A stretch of 64,000 nt of DNA from contig DASULK010000080.1 in the NCBI GenBank assembly GCA_036278255.1, positions 9,434 through 73,433 on the forward strand. Direction: 5' to 3'. The number at the start of each line of letters is the position of its first letter. Position 1 is the stretch's first letter. The DNA comes from DASULK01 sp036278255 (GTDB lineage: Bacteria; Actinomycetota; Actinomycetes; Mycobacteriales; Micromonosporaceae). Below the pieces are notes generated by a model. That model was not told the DNA's origin, made no database searches, and was given only the letters and a program-made list of their open reading frames with translations. Positions 34,946-42,912 of this stretch are shown piece after piece. Made by a program: the position numbers and the translations under genes.

Positions 34946-36238
34946 ATGAGCATGCCGCGTCCGGTCCTGGTCGTTGATGTCGGAGCCCGAAACGCCCAGT
35001 TGATCGCGCGCCGGGTGCGGGCGGCGAAGGTCTACTCCGAGATCGTCCCGCACTCGATGCCGGTGGCGGAGATGTTGGCCAAGGACCCGGCGGCGATCAT
35101 CCTCGCCGCCGGCCCGGCCGGTGTTGCAGCACCGGACGCGCCCCGGGTCGATCCGAGCCGGTTCCCGGCCGGGTTGCCGGTCTGGGTGAGCCGCGGCGAC
35201 GGGACCGAGGAGGAGGACTCCGCCGCAGATCCGTCGCTGACCCACTTTCTCTACGACACGGCCGGGATCGAGCCGATCTGGACGCCGACGACCATCATCG
35301 CCGAGCAGGTCGCCCGGATCCGGGCGCAGGTCGGTGACAAGGAGGTCATCTGCGGTCTTTCCGGCGGGGTCGACTCGGCGGTGGCCGCGGCGCTGGTGCA
35401 CCGGGCCATCGGTGACCAGTTGACCTGTGTCTTCGTGGATCATGGGCTACTGCGGGCCGGCGAGGCCGAGCAGGTGGAGCAGGACTATGTCGCGGCGACC
35501 GGGATCAAGCTCAAGGTGGTGGACGCGGCGGAGCGGTTCCTGACCGCCCTGGGCGGGGTGAGCGACCCGGAGGAGAAGCGTAAGATCATCGGCCGGGAGT
35601 TCATCCGGGTCTTCGAGGCCGCCGCCCGCGAGGTTGCCGCCGCTGGCGATGTCGAGTTCCTCGTGCAGGGCACGCTCTACCCCGATGTGGTCGAGTCCGG
35701 TGGTGACGGCGGCGCCAGCATCAAGTCGCACCACAACGTCGGTGGTCTCCCCGAGGATCTGCGCTTCGAGTTGATCGAGCCGCTGCGGGCGCTTTTCAAG
35801 GACGAGGTACGGGCGCTCGGGGTGGAGTTGGGCCTGCCCGAGGAGATGGTCTGGCGGCATCCGTTCCCCGGCCCAGGGTTGGCGATCCGCATCGTCGGTG
35901 CGGTGTCGCGGGAACGCCTGGAGCTGCTGCGTGCCGCTGATCTCATCGCCCGTGAGGAGTTGACCGCGGCGGGCCTTGACCGGGAGGTCTGGCAGTTCCC
36001 CGTGGTGCTGCTCGCCGATGTACGCAGCGTGGGTGTGCAGGGGGACCGGCGCACCTACGGCCATCCGGTGGTGCTGCGCCCGGTGGCCAGCGAGGATGCG
36101 ATGACGGCGGAGTGGTCCCGGCTCCCCTACGATGTGATCGCCCGGATCTCCACGCGCATCACTGACGAGGTGCCCGAGGTTAACCGGGTCGTGCTCGATG
36201 TGACCGGTAAGCCCCCGGGCACTATTGAGTGGGAGTAG
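34946..36238 (+). CDS. guaA: GMP synthase lacking the glutaminase catalytic core
   Basis: Aminates XMP to GMP. The ATP-pyrophosphatase domain (SGGVDS at 139-144, VDHGLLRAGE) and the C-terminal dimerisation domain (HPFPGPGLAIRI, GDRRTYGHPVVLRP, ending KPPGTIEWE) are complete. The protein is 430 residues against about 520 for the family. The first ~80 residues align with the start of the class I amidotransferase domain, but about 90 residues holding the nucleophile Cys (CYG) and the His-x-Glu are missing, and SGGPS reads AAGPA. It should need free ammonia or another glutaminase. TAGGCT lies nine bases before the ATG. Confidence 0.9.
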   Translation: MSMPRPVLVVDVGARNAQLIARRVRAAKVYSEIVPHSMPVAEMLAKDPAAIILAAGPAGVAAPDAPRVDPSRFPAGLPVWVSRGDGTEEEDSAADPSLTHFLYDTAGIEPIWTPTTIIAEQVARIRAQVGDKEVICGLSGGVDSAVAAALVHRAIGDQLTCVFVDHGLLRAGEAEQVEQDYVAATGIKLKVVDAAERFLTALGGVSDPEEKRKIIGREFIRVFEAAAREVAAAGDVEFLVQGTLYPDVVESGGDGGASIKSHHNVGGLPEDLRFELIEPLRALFKDEVRALGVELGLPEEMVWRHPFPGPGLAIRIVGAVSRERLELLRAADLIAREELTAAGLDREVWQFPVVLLADVRSVGVQGDRRTYGHPVVLRPVASEDAMTAEWSRLPYDVIARISTRITDEVPEVNRVVLDVTGKPPGTIEWE

Positions 36239-36340
36239 CGCGCTCCTGCCATACCTGGTTTCGCCCCAATAAGCCATCAACTGTCAGGAATCCGACTTTT
36301 GTTCGGGTCGGCTCCCCGAATTCGGGGAGAATGTCCTTCC

Positions 36341-37288
36341 GTGAACCCCGAACTGGAGCCCCTGCGCAGAATCGCGGCCTACGCCGTCTGTACCGACTCC
36401 GACGATCGGGTGCTCCTGATCCGGGCCTCGTCGCGTTCCGGCACGCCCGGTGTCTGGTCGCTGCCCGGTGGTGCGGTCGACCACGGTGAGGACCCCAACC
36501 ACACGGTGGTGCGGGAGACCGCCGCCGAGACCGGACTCTCCGTCGCCGTCACCGGGCTCCGCGACGTCCTGGCCGATATGCGCGCGCTGCCGCACCGGGG
36601 CGTCACTATCCACACCGATCGGCTGATCTACCGGGTCTCGGTCCGGGGCGGCACTCTCTGCGACCGGGTCGGCCAGCCGACCGACCTGGCCCGGTGGCAC
36701 ACCCTCGATGAGGCCAAGGGGCTGCCGCTACGCCCCTTCACCGCCCAGGCGCTGGACCTGCCCGCCGATCCGATCGATCTGCGCCCCGAGGAGGCACCGG
36801 AGTTCCCCTCCTTCCACGCCGTGCCCGGCCCCGACGGGCTGCACCGAGCCCAGCGTTTCGCCGCCTACGCCGTCGCCACCGACCCGGCGAGGCGGGTACT
36901 GCTGACCCGGGTCGCCGAGGGTTACCCCGGCGCGGGGTGTTGGCATCTGCCGGGGGGTGGCACCGACTTCGGCGAGCAGCCCGGTGAGGCGCTGATCCGG
37001 GAGTTGGCCGAAGAGACCGGCCAGCGCGGGCGCCTGGTTGAGCTGCTGGGGGTGGCGAGCCATCGCGATGCGGCCTCGCTCGGCCCGGAGGGGTATCCGA
37101 TCGACTGGCACGGGGTGCGAGCCTTCTACCGGGTCGCCGTTGACGCGCCGGCCCCACCAGCGGTCCACGACATTGACGGCTCCACCTCGGAAGCCCGCTG
37201 GTTCGCACCCGACGAGCTGCGTACCCTGTCGCCGCAGCGGCTGACCGAGGTGACCGCCGAGGCGATCCGGACGGCCCGCCTTATCTGA
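36341..37288 (+). CDS. Double Nudix-domain protein, first of a tandem pair
   Basis: A 315-residue protein with two Nudix domains. Domain 1 (about residues 5-130) has the box GGAVDHGE then RETAAETG, in which the first Glu of the EE pair is Ala. Domain 2 (about residues 165-300) has an intact box GGGTDFGE then RELAEETG. The start is a GTG; the better-placed ATG at 36331 is out of frame. The next gene, 21 bases later, has the same architecture and is clearly a paralogue. Substrates of such domains are nucleoside diphosphates linked to another moiety; the specific one is unknown. Confidence 0.87.
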   Translation: MNPELEPLRRIAAYAVCTDSDDRVLLIRASSRSGTPGVWSLPGGAVDHGEDPNHTVVRETAAETGLSVAVTGLRDVLADMRALPHRGVTIHTDRLIYRVSVRGGTLCDRVGQPTDLARWHTLDEAKGLPLRPFTAQALDLPADPIDLRPEEAPEFPSFHAVPGPDGLHRAQRFAAYAVATDPARRVLLTRVAEGYPGAGCWHLPGGGTDFGEQPGEALIRELAEETGQRGRLVELLGVASHRDAASLGPEGYPIDWHGVRAFYRVAVDAPAPPAVHDIDGSTSEARWFAPDELRTLSPQRLTEVTAEAIRTARLI

Positions 37289-37309
37289 TCGACAACCAAC
37301 GGGGGCGCG

Positions 37310-38218
37310 GTGGAGCAGCGGCGACGGATCGCGGCGTACGGGGTTTGCCGCGATGATGACCGCATCCTCTTGACCCGGGCGTCTCCCGCGACGCACGTTC
37401 CCGGTGTGTGGCAGGTGCCCGGCGGTGGGCTGGAGCACGGCGAACACCCGGCCGTCGCCCTGGTGCGGGAAGTCGCCGAGGAGACCGGGCTGACGGTCGA
37501 GGTCACCGGGATCCGAGCGGTGGTGGCGGACGTTATCCACCTGCCGGATCTGCAGGTCGCGCTCCACACCGACCGGGTGATCTACGACGTGCGGATCCGC
37601 GGCGGGACGTTGCGCGACGAGGTGGACAATTCAACCGATCTGGTCGCCTGGGTGCCGTCCGGCAAGGTATCCCGGCTGCCGCTGATGCCGTTCACCGCCG
37701 AGTTGCTCGGCGTTCCGGTGGCCCCGTTGCCGGTCACCCCGTTGCCGGAGGCCGCGCAGGCGCTCGGCCGGCGGCGGCACGCACCGATGCGCCCCGGCCG
37801 GGGCCAGCGCTTCGCGGCGTACGGCCTGGTAACCGACCCGGCGGGGCGGGTGCTGCTCACACTGATCGCGGAGGGCTACCCCGGTGCCGGCCGGTGGCAT
37901 CTGCCGGGCGGCGGTACGGACCACGGGGAGCAGCCCGTCGCCGCGCTCCTGCGTGAGCTGGCGGAGGAGACCGGCCAGCTCGGACGGGTGATCCGGCTGC
38001 TCGACGTCTCCCACCAACGGAATCCGGCTGCCCTCGGGCCGGAGGGGTACCCGATCGACTGGCACGCGGTACGCGCCATCTACCGGGTCCTGGTCGACCT
38101 GCCCACCCCACCGGCGGTGACCGAGGTCGCGGGGTCGACCGCCCGGGCCCGGTGGTTCACGTTGGCCGAGGTCGCCGCCCTACCGTTGACCGAGGTTGCC
38201 GCAGCCGCACTGTCGTGA
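37310..38218 (+). CDS. Double Nudix-domain protein, second of a tandem pair
   Basis: A 302-residue paralogue of the preceding gene with two intact Nudix boxes: GGGLEHGE with REVAEETGL in domain 1 and GGGTDHGE with RELAEETGQ in domain 2. EGYPGAG.WHLPGGGTD and GPEGYPIDWH are shared nearly word for word with domain 2 of the upstream gene, showing duplication of the whole two-domain gene. It starts with GTG. The two genes are likely co-transcribed. Confidence 0.87.
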   Translation: MEQRRRIAAYGVCRDDDRILLTRASPATHVPGVWQVPGGGLEHGEHPAVALVREVAEETGLTVEVTGIRAVVADVIHLPDLQVALHTDRVIYDVRIRGGTLRDEVDNSTDLVAWVPSGKVSRLPLMPFTAELLGVPVAPLPVTPLPEAAQALGRRRHAPMRPGRGQRFAAYGLVTDPAGRVLLTLIAEGYPGAGRWHLPGGGTDHGEQPVAALLRELAEETGQLGRVIRLLDVSHQRNPAALGPEGYPIDWHAVRAIYRVLVDLPTPPAVTEVAGSTARARWFTLAEVAALPLTEVAAAALS

Positions 38219-38512
38219 CCGCACGGGTGGCGTGACGGGCGTACAGTGGGTGACCTTGGGATTTCAAAGAAGCCCTGCAGGTGGAATGTGGTCACGAAAC
38301 GGCCGGAATCCAAGACGATATATCCTGCATGTGGAGATACAGGCGATTCATGTCTCATTGGTGAGAACGTTCGTCTCTTGCCTATCGCCAAGATGGCAGG
38401 TCTGTGCCATGGTGTATGCCGCAAACGATCACCGGCCGCCAGACCAGGCCGGTCGTGGATGCCGGGCAGCCCGCCGAAAGGCGGGCAAAACGTTCTGGTG
38501 ATGGAGGGATAC
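38219..38512. other. Unusual AT-richer spacer before pssA
   Basis: A 294-base spacer whose middle (38265-38410) is much richer in A/T than anything nearby. It includes two related segments, CCTGCAGGTGG and CCTGCATGTGG, 65 bases apart, and a GC hairpin with a GAAA loop, CCCGCCGAAAGGCGGG, at 38469-38484. One plus-strand frame is open through it but has no codon bias. I recognise no gene, RNA family or promoter. Confidence 0.4.
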
Positions 38513-39535
38513 GTGCCGAGAGCCCCTTGGCGTCGGCGCCGTACTACGGACAGCCCGCGCCCCGCCGGGCGCCGCTGGGCAGGGCAGTTACGCCGCAGCG
38601 GCTCGTTAGCCCGGCAGGCGCTGCTGGTGCGGGTGGGACGCCGCCACGATGCGACCGGAGCGGCCGCGGTCGCCCTGCCCGGTACCTTCTACCCGCAACC
38701 GCCACCGTTCCCGGCCGACACACCCCAGCAGGCCGACCGGTTCAGCGTTGACCCCTTGACCGCCGCCGAGATCGCGTCGGTTCTCCCGGTCAGCCAGGCG
38801 GTCGGGTCCACCGGCGAGGCGGATGCCACCGCGATGACCATCCCCCTGCTGCCCGGGGAGCGCACCCTTGCTCGGCGGCTCAAGTTCGCCGCGGTCAACG
38901 CATGCACGCTGGCCAGCCTGGCGCTGGGGGTGTTCGCGATCTTCCTGGCGATGCGGGGGGAGGTGCGCATCGCGGCCGCCTGCCTGATCGCCTGTGTCGC
39001 CTTCGACGGCCTCGATGGCGCGCTGGCCCGTAAGCTCGGGGTGGCGAGCCCCTTCGGCGCCCAGATGGACTCGCTCGCCGACATGTGTTCGTTCGGCCTC
39101 GCCGCCCCGGTGGTGGTCTACGCTTCGCTCGCCGGCGAGGTGTCGACCGCGGCGGCTGCCGTGGCCTGCGCCCTGGTCGCGGCCTGCGCGGCGATCCGGT
39201 TGGCCCGGTTCAACATCTCACCGAAGGACGGCCGTTTCTTCTGCGGGGTGCCAACCACCATGGCGGCGGCGGTGCTCGCCCTCGCGGTGATGATCGGCCT
39301 TCCGCTTCCCGGTGGGGTGCAGCTCGTCGGTGTGGCGCTCCTGGCCTTCGCCATGGTGTCCAGCTTTCCCTACGCCAAGATGGCCCGGCTTCTCAAGCTG
39401 CCGCCCTGGGTGTGGGTGGCGCCGGTCGTCGGCGCCATGATCGATATTCGGCTGACCTTCGCCCTCGTCGTGGCGGGCTATCTGGTGAGTGGCCCGCTGC
39501 TCTGGCTGCACCAGCGCCGCGTGCTCCAACCCTGA
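38513..39535 (+). CDS. pssA: CDP-diacylglycerol-serine O-phosphatidyltransferase
   Basis: Makes phosphatidylserine in the membrane. The GTG at 38513 is chosen because GGAGGG stands four bases ahead. The first ~115 residues are Arg/Pro-rich and poorly structured. The CDP-alcohol phosphotransferase motif runs DGALARKLGVASPFGAQMD then SLAD, matching D-G-x2-A-R-x8-G-x3-D-x3-D. Six to eight membrane segments follow or surround it. It converges on psd, which makes phosphatidylethanolamine from its product. Confidence 0.88.
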   Translation: MPRAPWRRRRTTDSPRPAGRRWAGQLRRSGSLARQALLVRVGRRHDATGAAAVALPGTFYPQPPPFPADTPQQADRFSVDPLTAAEIASVLPVSQAVGSTGEADATAMTIPLLPGERTLARRLKFAAVNACTLASLALGVFAIFLAMRGEVRIAAACLIACVAFDGLDGALARKLGVASPFGAQMDSLADMCSFGLAAPVVVYASLAGEVSTAAAAVACALVAACAAIRLARFNISPKDGRFFCGVPTTMAAAVLALAVMIGLPLPGGVQLVGVALLAFAMVSSFPYAKMARLLKLPPWVWVAPVVGAMIDIRLTFALVVAGYLVSGPLLWLHQRRVLQP

Positions 39536-39554
39536 CGCGGTCAACCTTGACGTG

Positions 39555-39590
39555 ATCGGGGCGGCCCTCCCACAGGAGAGCCGCCCCGAT
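39555..39590. terminator. Bidirectional terminator between pssA and psd
   Basis: Arms ATCGGGGCGGC (39555-39565) and GCCGCCCCGAT (39580-39590) form an 11-bp stem with a further CTCC/GGAG inner pairing. It lies 19 bases after the pssA stop and 11 bases from the psd stop, so it can serve both convergent genes. Confidence 0.75.
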
Positions 39591-39601
39591 GCCTGAGCGG
39601 G

Positions 39602-40855
39602 TCAGCGCCAGCGGGCGATGACCGACGAGCCACCGACGACCCGGTCACCGGGCGCCACCATCGCCTCCGCGGCCTCCGCGGGCAGATAGACGTCGGTCCG
39701 GGAGCCGAAACGGATCAGCCCGAAGCGCTCACCCCGGGCCAGGAGTGCGCCGACGGGCGCGCGCTGGACGATCCGCCGCGCGATCAGACCCGTACGTTGG
39801 GCCACCACGACGGTCCCCCGCGGGGTGTCGAGCACCGTGTACGCAGCCACGTTGTGCTCGGCGTCCGGTTTCATCGCGTTGACGAAACCGCCGTCCGCGA
39901 CGAAGTAGTCCACCACCTTGCCGGCCACCGGCGACCGGTTGACGTGCACATCGAGCACGGATAGGAACACCGCGATTCGGAGGAACTCCTGGTCACCGAA
40001 GCGCTCGTCCCGTAGGTGCTCAACCGACAGCACCTTTCCGTCGCTCGCTGCGACCACGGCCGTTGGGTCCTCGGGGATATCGCGTTCGGGATCCCGGAAG
40101 AAGGCTGCCACGGGTGCCGCGGCCAGGGCCGGCAGGAGCCACAGCTTGGATTTCGGCCGGACCATGCGGGCCAACGCGGCTAGCCCCAGGGTGATGCCGG
40201 CCGCCGCCACCCCGTTGGAGTCGATGTGCATCCCGCCGAGCATCGGAACGCTGGAGGGGCGGGTGGCAGGCGTCAGCCGGCTCGCATCAGCCGCATCGGC
40301 TGCGGTGAACCGCAGTCGGTGCAGGCGTACCGGCGGCTGGTTGAGCAGCACCAGATCGTTGGCGACGCCGAACAGGGCACCCTGCCGGTCGAGTTCGGCG
40401 GCGGCGCCGGAGGTGGCGCCCGGCACCGCCGGCGTGGCAACGCTGAGCACCCCGCCGGTGGTCAGGTACTTCGTCAGCCCGTCCAGGGTGGTGCGGGTCT
40501 CGTCGCCGCCCCCCGTCAGCGGCTCAGCGAGCACCACGATGTCGGCCGGTTCGGCCTCGCTGAGCGCCTCGACGACGCGTACCCGGTCGGTTACCCACGG
40601 ACCTTGGCTCGCGATGTGGCCGCGGAGGGCAGCCAGCGGGGTGGCGTCGGCCGGCACCACGGTGAGCGTGTCACCGGGCAGCAGCGCCTCGATCGCCGCC
40701 GTGAGCGCGGCGGAGTCCGGTTTGGCACCGACCAGCAGGGCCATCTTCGGGCCGGGATGGCGGGTTAGTTCGATGGTGAGAGCACGGGCGGCACGCTCGC
40801 CGAGGCGTGCCGGACCACGCAGGCCGGCGGCACGTCCGGCGGGGGACTGGGCCAT
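39602..40855 (-). CDS. psd: Phosphatidylserine decarboxylase with N-terminal methyltransferase-like domain
   Basis: Converts phosphatidylserine to phosphatidylethanolamine. The C-terminal ~210 residues are a PSD proenzyme: AFFRDPERDIP, VFLSVLDVHVNRSP, and the self-cleavage site VVGGSS near the end, which yields the pyruvoyl subunit. The family is usually about 200-230 residues; here 417. The extra N-terminal ~200 residues (MALLVGAKPDSAA, VVLAEPLTGG, LTTGGVLSVATP) resemble a degenerate Rossmann methyltransferase with no clear SAM motif. GAGGAG stands 11 bases before the ATG. Confidence 0.88.
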   Translation of the reverse strand: MAQSPAGRAAGLRGPARLGERAARALTIELTRHPGPKMALLVGAKPDSAALTAAIEALLPGDTLTVVPADATPLAALRGHIASQGPWVTDRVRVVEALSEAEPADIVVLAEPLTGGGDETRTTLDGLTKYLTTGGVLSVATPAVPGATSGAAAELDRQGALFGVANDLVLLNQPPVRLHRLRFTAADAADASRLTPATRPSSVPMLGGMHIDSNGVAAAGITLGLAALARMVRPKSKLWLLPALAAAPVAAFFRDPERDIPEDPTAVVAASDGKVLSVEHLRDERFGDQEFLRIAVFLSVLDVHVNRSPVAGKVVDYFVADGGFVNAMKPDAEHNVAAYTVLDTPRGTVVVAQRTGLIARRIVQRAPVGALLARGERFGLIRFGSRTDVYLPAEAAEAMVAPGDRVVGGSSVIARWR

Positions 40856-40995
40856 TGCTTGACAAACTCCTCGCAGACAAAGACGGGGATGCGCGAATGA
40901 TGGTTTCCGTCCGGGCGGCATGGATTGACCGGTGGCGGGGGAAACCTCCACGGGCCAGCATAGGCGTTGGGCTGGGCCGAGGGCGGTTTTGCCGG

Positions 40996-41250
40996 TTACC
41001 GGGGCGAGTCTGCCCGCGCCACGGGCGGGCTGCCCCGATCGGTGCTGTCGTCGTCCGGTAGCGGGGTGGGGTTGGAACGCAGTGCCCCCAGGATCCCGAC
41101 AAGTCCGAAGAGGATCAGGGCACCGGCCACGAACCAGCCGACCCTCGGTAGGGAGAGGTGGAAGGTCTGTGCCAGCAGCCACCAGGCGCTGATGGCCAGG
41201 AAGATCAGGGCGAAGGTCAGGGAGACCATGTCGGTACGGTGCTGTTTCAT
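40996..41250 (-). CDS. Small two-helix membrane protein of the PspC cluster
   Basis: An 84-residue protein with two hydrophobic segments (LTFALIFLAISAWWLLA and VGWFVAGALILFGLVGIL) and a polar acidic/Pro-rich C-terminus. It starts at an ATG after GGAGGT, and its ATGA overlaps the stop of the PspC protein by four bases, so the two should be made together. Comparable small proteins accompany LiaF/PspC-like sensors. Function unknown. Confidence 0.7.
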   Translation of the reverse strand: MKQHRTDMVSLTFALIFLAISAWWLLAQTFHLSLPRVGWFVAGALILFGLVGILGALRSNPTPLPDDDSTDRGSPPVARADSPR

Positions 41251-42731
41251 CGGCGGACCTCCAAATCTCCAACGTTCAGATGCACCGACAGACGAAGGCT
41301 GCCCCCACCCGGGCCGTCTTCGCCGAGATCGGTCAACTCCCGCGACGGCAGGCCGAAGCCGCTCCACCGCTTATCGAACACCTCCGCGTCACCGGCCTGC
41401 ACCTCGGCGGAGACGGTGACGTCGACATACCGCGGCACGATGACGGTGAGATCGCCGAAATTCATCCGTACGGATACCTGGGCATCCCGGTCGGTGAAGT
41501 CGATTCGGGTCAGATCGAGGGTGGCTTCACCGACTTTGACTTCGTAGTGGCTCGCCAGTTCGTCGTAGCCGGCCGGATTCCATACGACCTCGCCCCCGCG
41601 CCAAGGTTGTTGCGACTCGGCCACCGTCGAGATGCCGAGGGCGAGCGACACCACCAGACCGAGGGCGATCAGCCAGCGGGCCCGGCCGAACCAGGTGCCT
41701 ACCAGCAGGCCGAGCGCGATGGTGACGAGGGCGGCGGCGACATAGGTGGAGACCTTCACGTCGATGGCGTTGCCGAGGTCGAGGAGCGCGACCACCCCGA
41801 TCGCCACCAGGATCATCGAGAAGGTCACCGCGCCGAGCGGGGAGCGTTCGCGGGGCGGCTGGGGCGGCCTCGGCGGCGGTGGCGGGTACGGGCCGTGCGG
41901 GGCGGCATCACCGGCGTACGGGCCATGGGGGGCGAACGGGGGGCGGTAGCCGCCGGGTGGGGCGGAGGGGCCCGGTGGGGGAGCCGGCTGTGGCGGGACC
42001 GACGGCCGGGCTGCGGTGACGGGTGCCGAAGCCGGTGGAGCCGGCATAGCGGCGGTATCGATGGGGTGCAGCGGGCCACTGATCGGAGACAGCCCGGCGT
42101 TCTCCGCAACCGACATCGAGGGCTGGGGCGCTGCCGTCGGTGTGGGCGGGGCCGGGTGGGACGGGGCGGGGTGACCCGGGTCGGCCTGGCCGGTGGGGCC
42201 TGTCGGCGGTGTGGGTGGGCCTGCCGGTGGGACCGGGCCGGGGCTCGGCCCCGCGCCAGCGTTGTTATTACGGTTGATCAACAGTATCCCGCCTATGAGG
42301 ATCGCGGCCGCGAGCACGACGGCACGGAACTGGTCGGCCAGGATGAACCCGAACAGGAGAACGAAGAGGAGGCTGAGCAGGATCACCGTGAGCGGGGCCA
42401 TGCTCGACCGGCCCCGGCCCAGCATCGATTCGAGGGGCGAGACGGGGTCGCCCTCGGCAGGAATGATCAACCAGGCCGCTACGTAGACGAGGATGCCGAT
42501 GCCGCCGAAGAAGCCGAGCACGGCGAGGAGTACCCGCCACAGGATCGGGTCGGTACCGGTGGCCCGTCCGATCGCCGCGCAGACCCCGGCCAGGTACCGC
42601 CCCTGCTGCGGCCGGACCAGGTTGTAACGGGCGGCGAAGGCGCCGCCGGTGGTCGGGGGCGGCCCCGCCGGGGGCGGTCCGTATCCCGGGGGCGGTGGTG
42701 TGCCGGTCCCGGGGGGTGGTGTGTCGGTCAT
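41247..42731 (-). CDS. PspC-domain envelope-stress protein with C-terminal toastrack-like domain
   Basis: A 494-residue membrane protein. The N-terminal PspC domain (GRYLAGVCAAIGRATGTDP and VYVAAWLIIP) spans about residues 35-105, a second hydrophobic region is near 125-150, then a very Pro-rich linker of ~130 residues, further membrane segments, and a C-terminal beta domain (VSVRMNFGDLTVIVP, SVHLNVGDLEVRR) like LiaF/DUF1707-type toastrack domains. It diverges from a PspC-histidine kinase and its response regulator, so together they probably form an envelope-stress sensor. Confidence 0.83.
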   Translation of the reverse strand: MTDTPPPGTGTPPPPGYGPPPAGPPPTTGGAFAARYNLVRPQQGRYLAGVCAAIGRATGTDPILWRVLLAVLGFFGGIGILVYVAAWLIIPAEGDPVSPLESMLGRGRSSMAPLTVILLSLLFVLLFGFILADQFRAVVLAAAILIGGILLINRNNNAGAGPSPGPVPPAGPPTPPTGPTGQADPGHPAPSHPAPPTPTAAPQPSMSVAENAGLSPISGPLHPIDTAAMPAPPASAPVTAARPSVPPQPAPPPGPSAPPGGYRPPFAPHGPYAGDAAPHGPYPPPPPRPPQPPRERSPLGAVTFSMILVAIGVVALLDLGNAIDVKVSTYVAAALVTIALGLLVGTWFGRARWLIALGLVVSLALGISTVAESQQPWRGGEVVWNPAGYDELASHYEVKVGEATLDLTRIDFTDRDAQVSVRMNFGDLTVIVPRYVDVTVSAEVQAGDAEVFDKRWSGFGLPSRELTDLGEDGPGGGSLRLSVHLNVGDLEVRR

Positions 42732-42912
42732 GCATCGATTTTTGTTCCGGTACGGCCGGGCCGCCTCGGGATCCGACCCTGAACCGACCCTGAGATCTCC
42801 GCGGGCCAGGGCCCGGGGTAGTTCCCCCTGGTCGCACCGCGATCAGCATGTGACGATCGGAGACACCGGTCCCGCATGAGCCCGCATCATCCGCCGTTGT
42901 CAGGAGTCACCC

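Noticed and set aside
38465..38495. Hairpin with GAAA loop resembling part of a c-di-GMP-I (GEMM) riboswitch
   Set aside because: The required ACGCAAAGCC segment and the second stem are absent; only the GAAA-capped stem is similar.
41280..42782. 500-codon plus-strand frame across the PspC gene
   Set aside because: Composition is His/Arg/Gly-rich without any recognisable domain and it is exactly opposite a gene with a well-defined PspC domain and Shine-Dalgarno.
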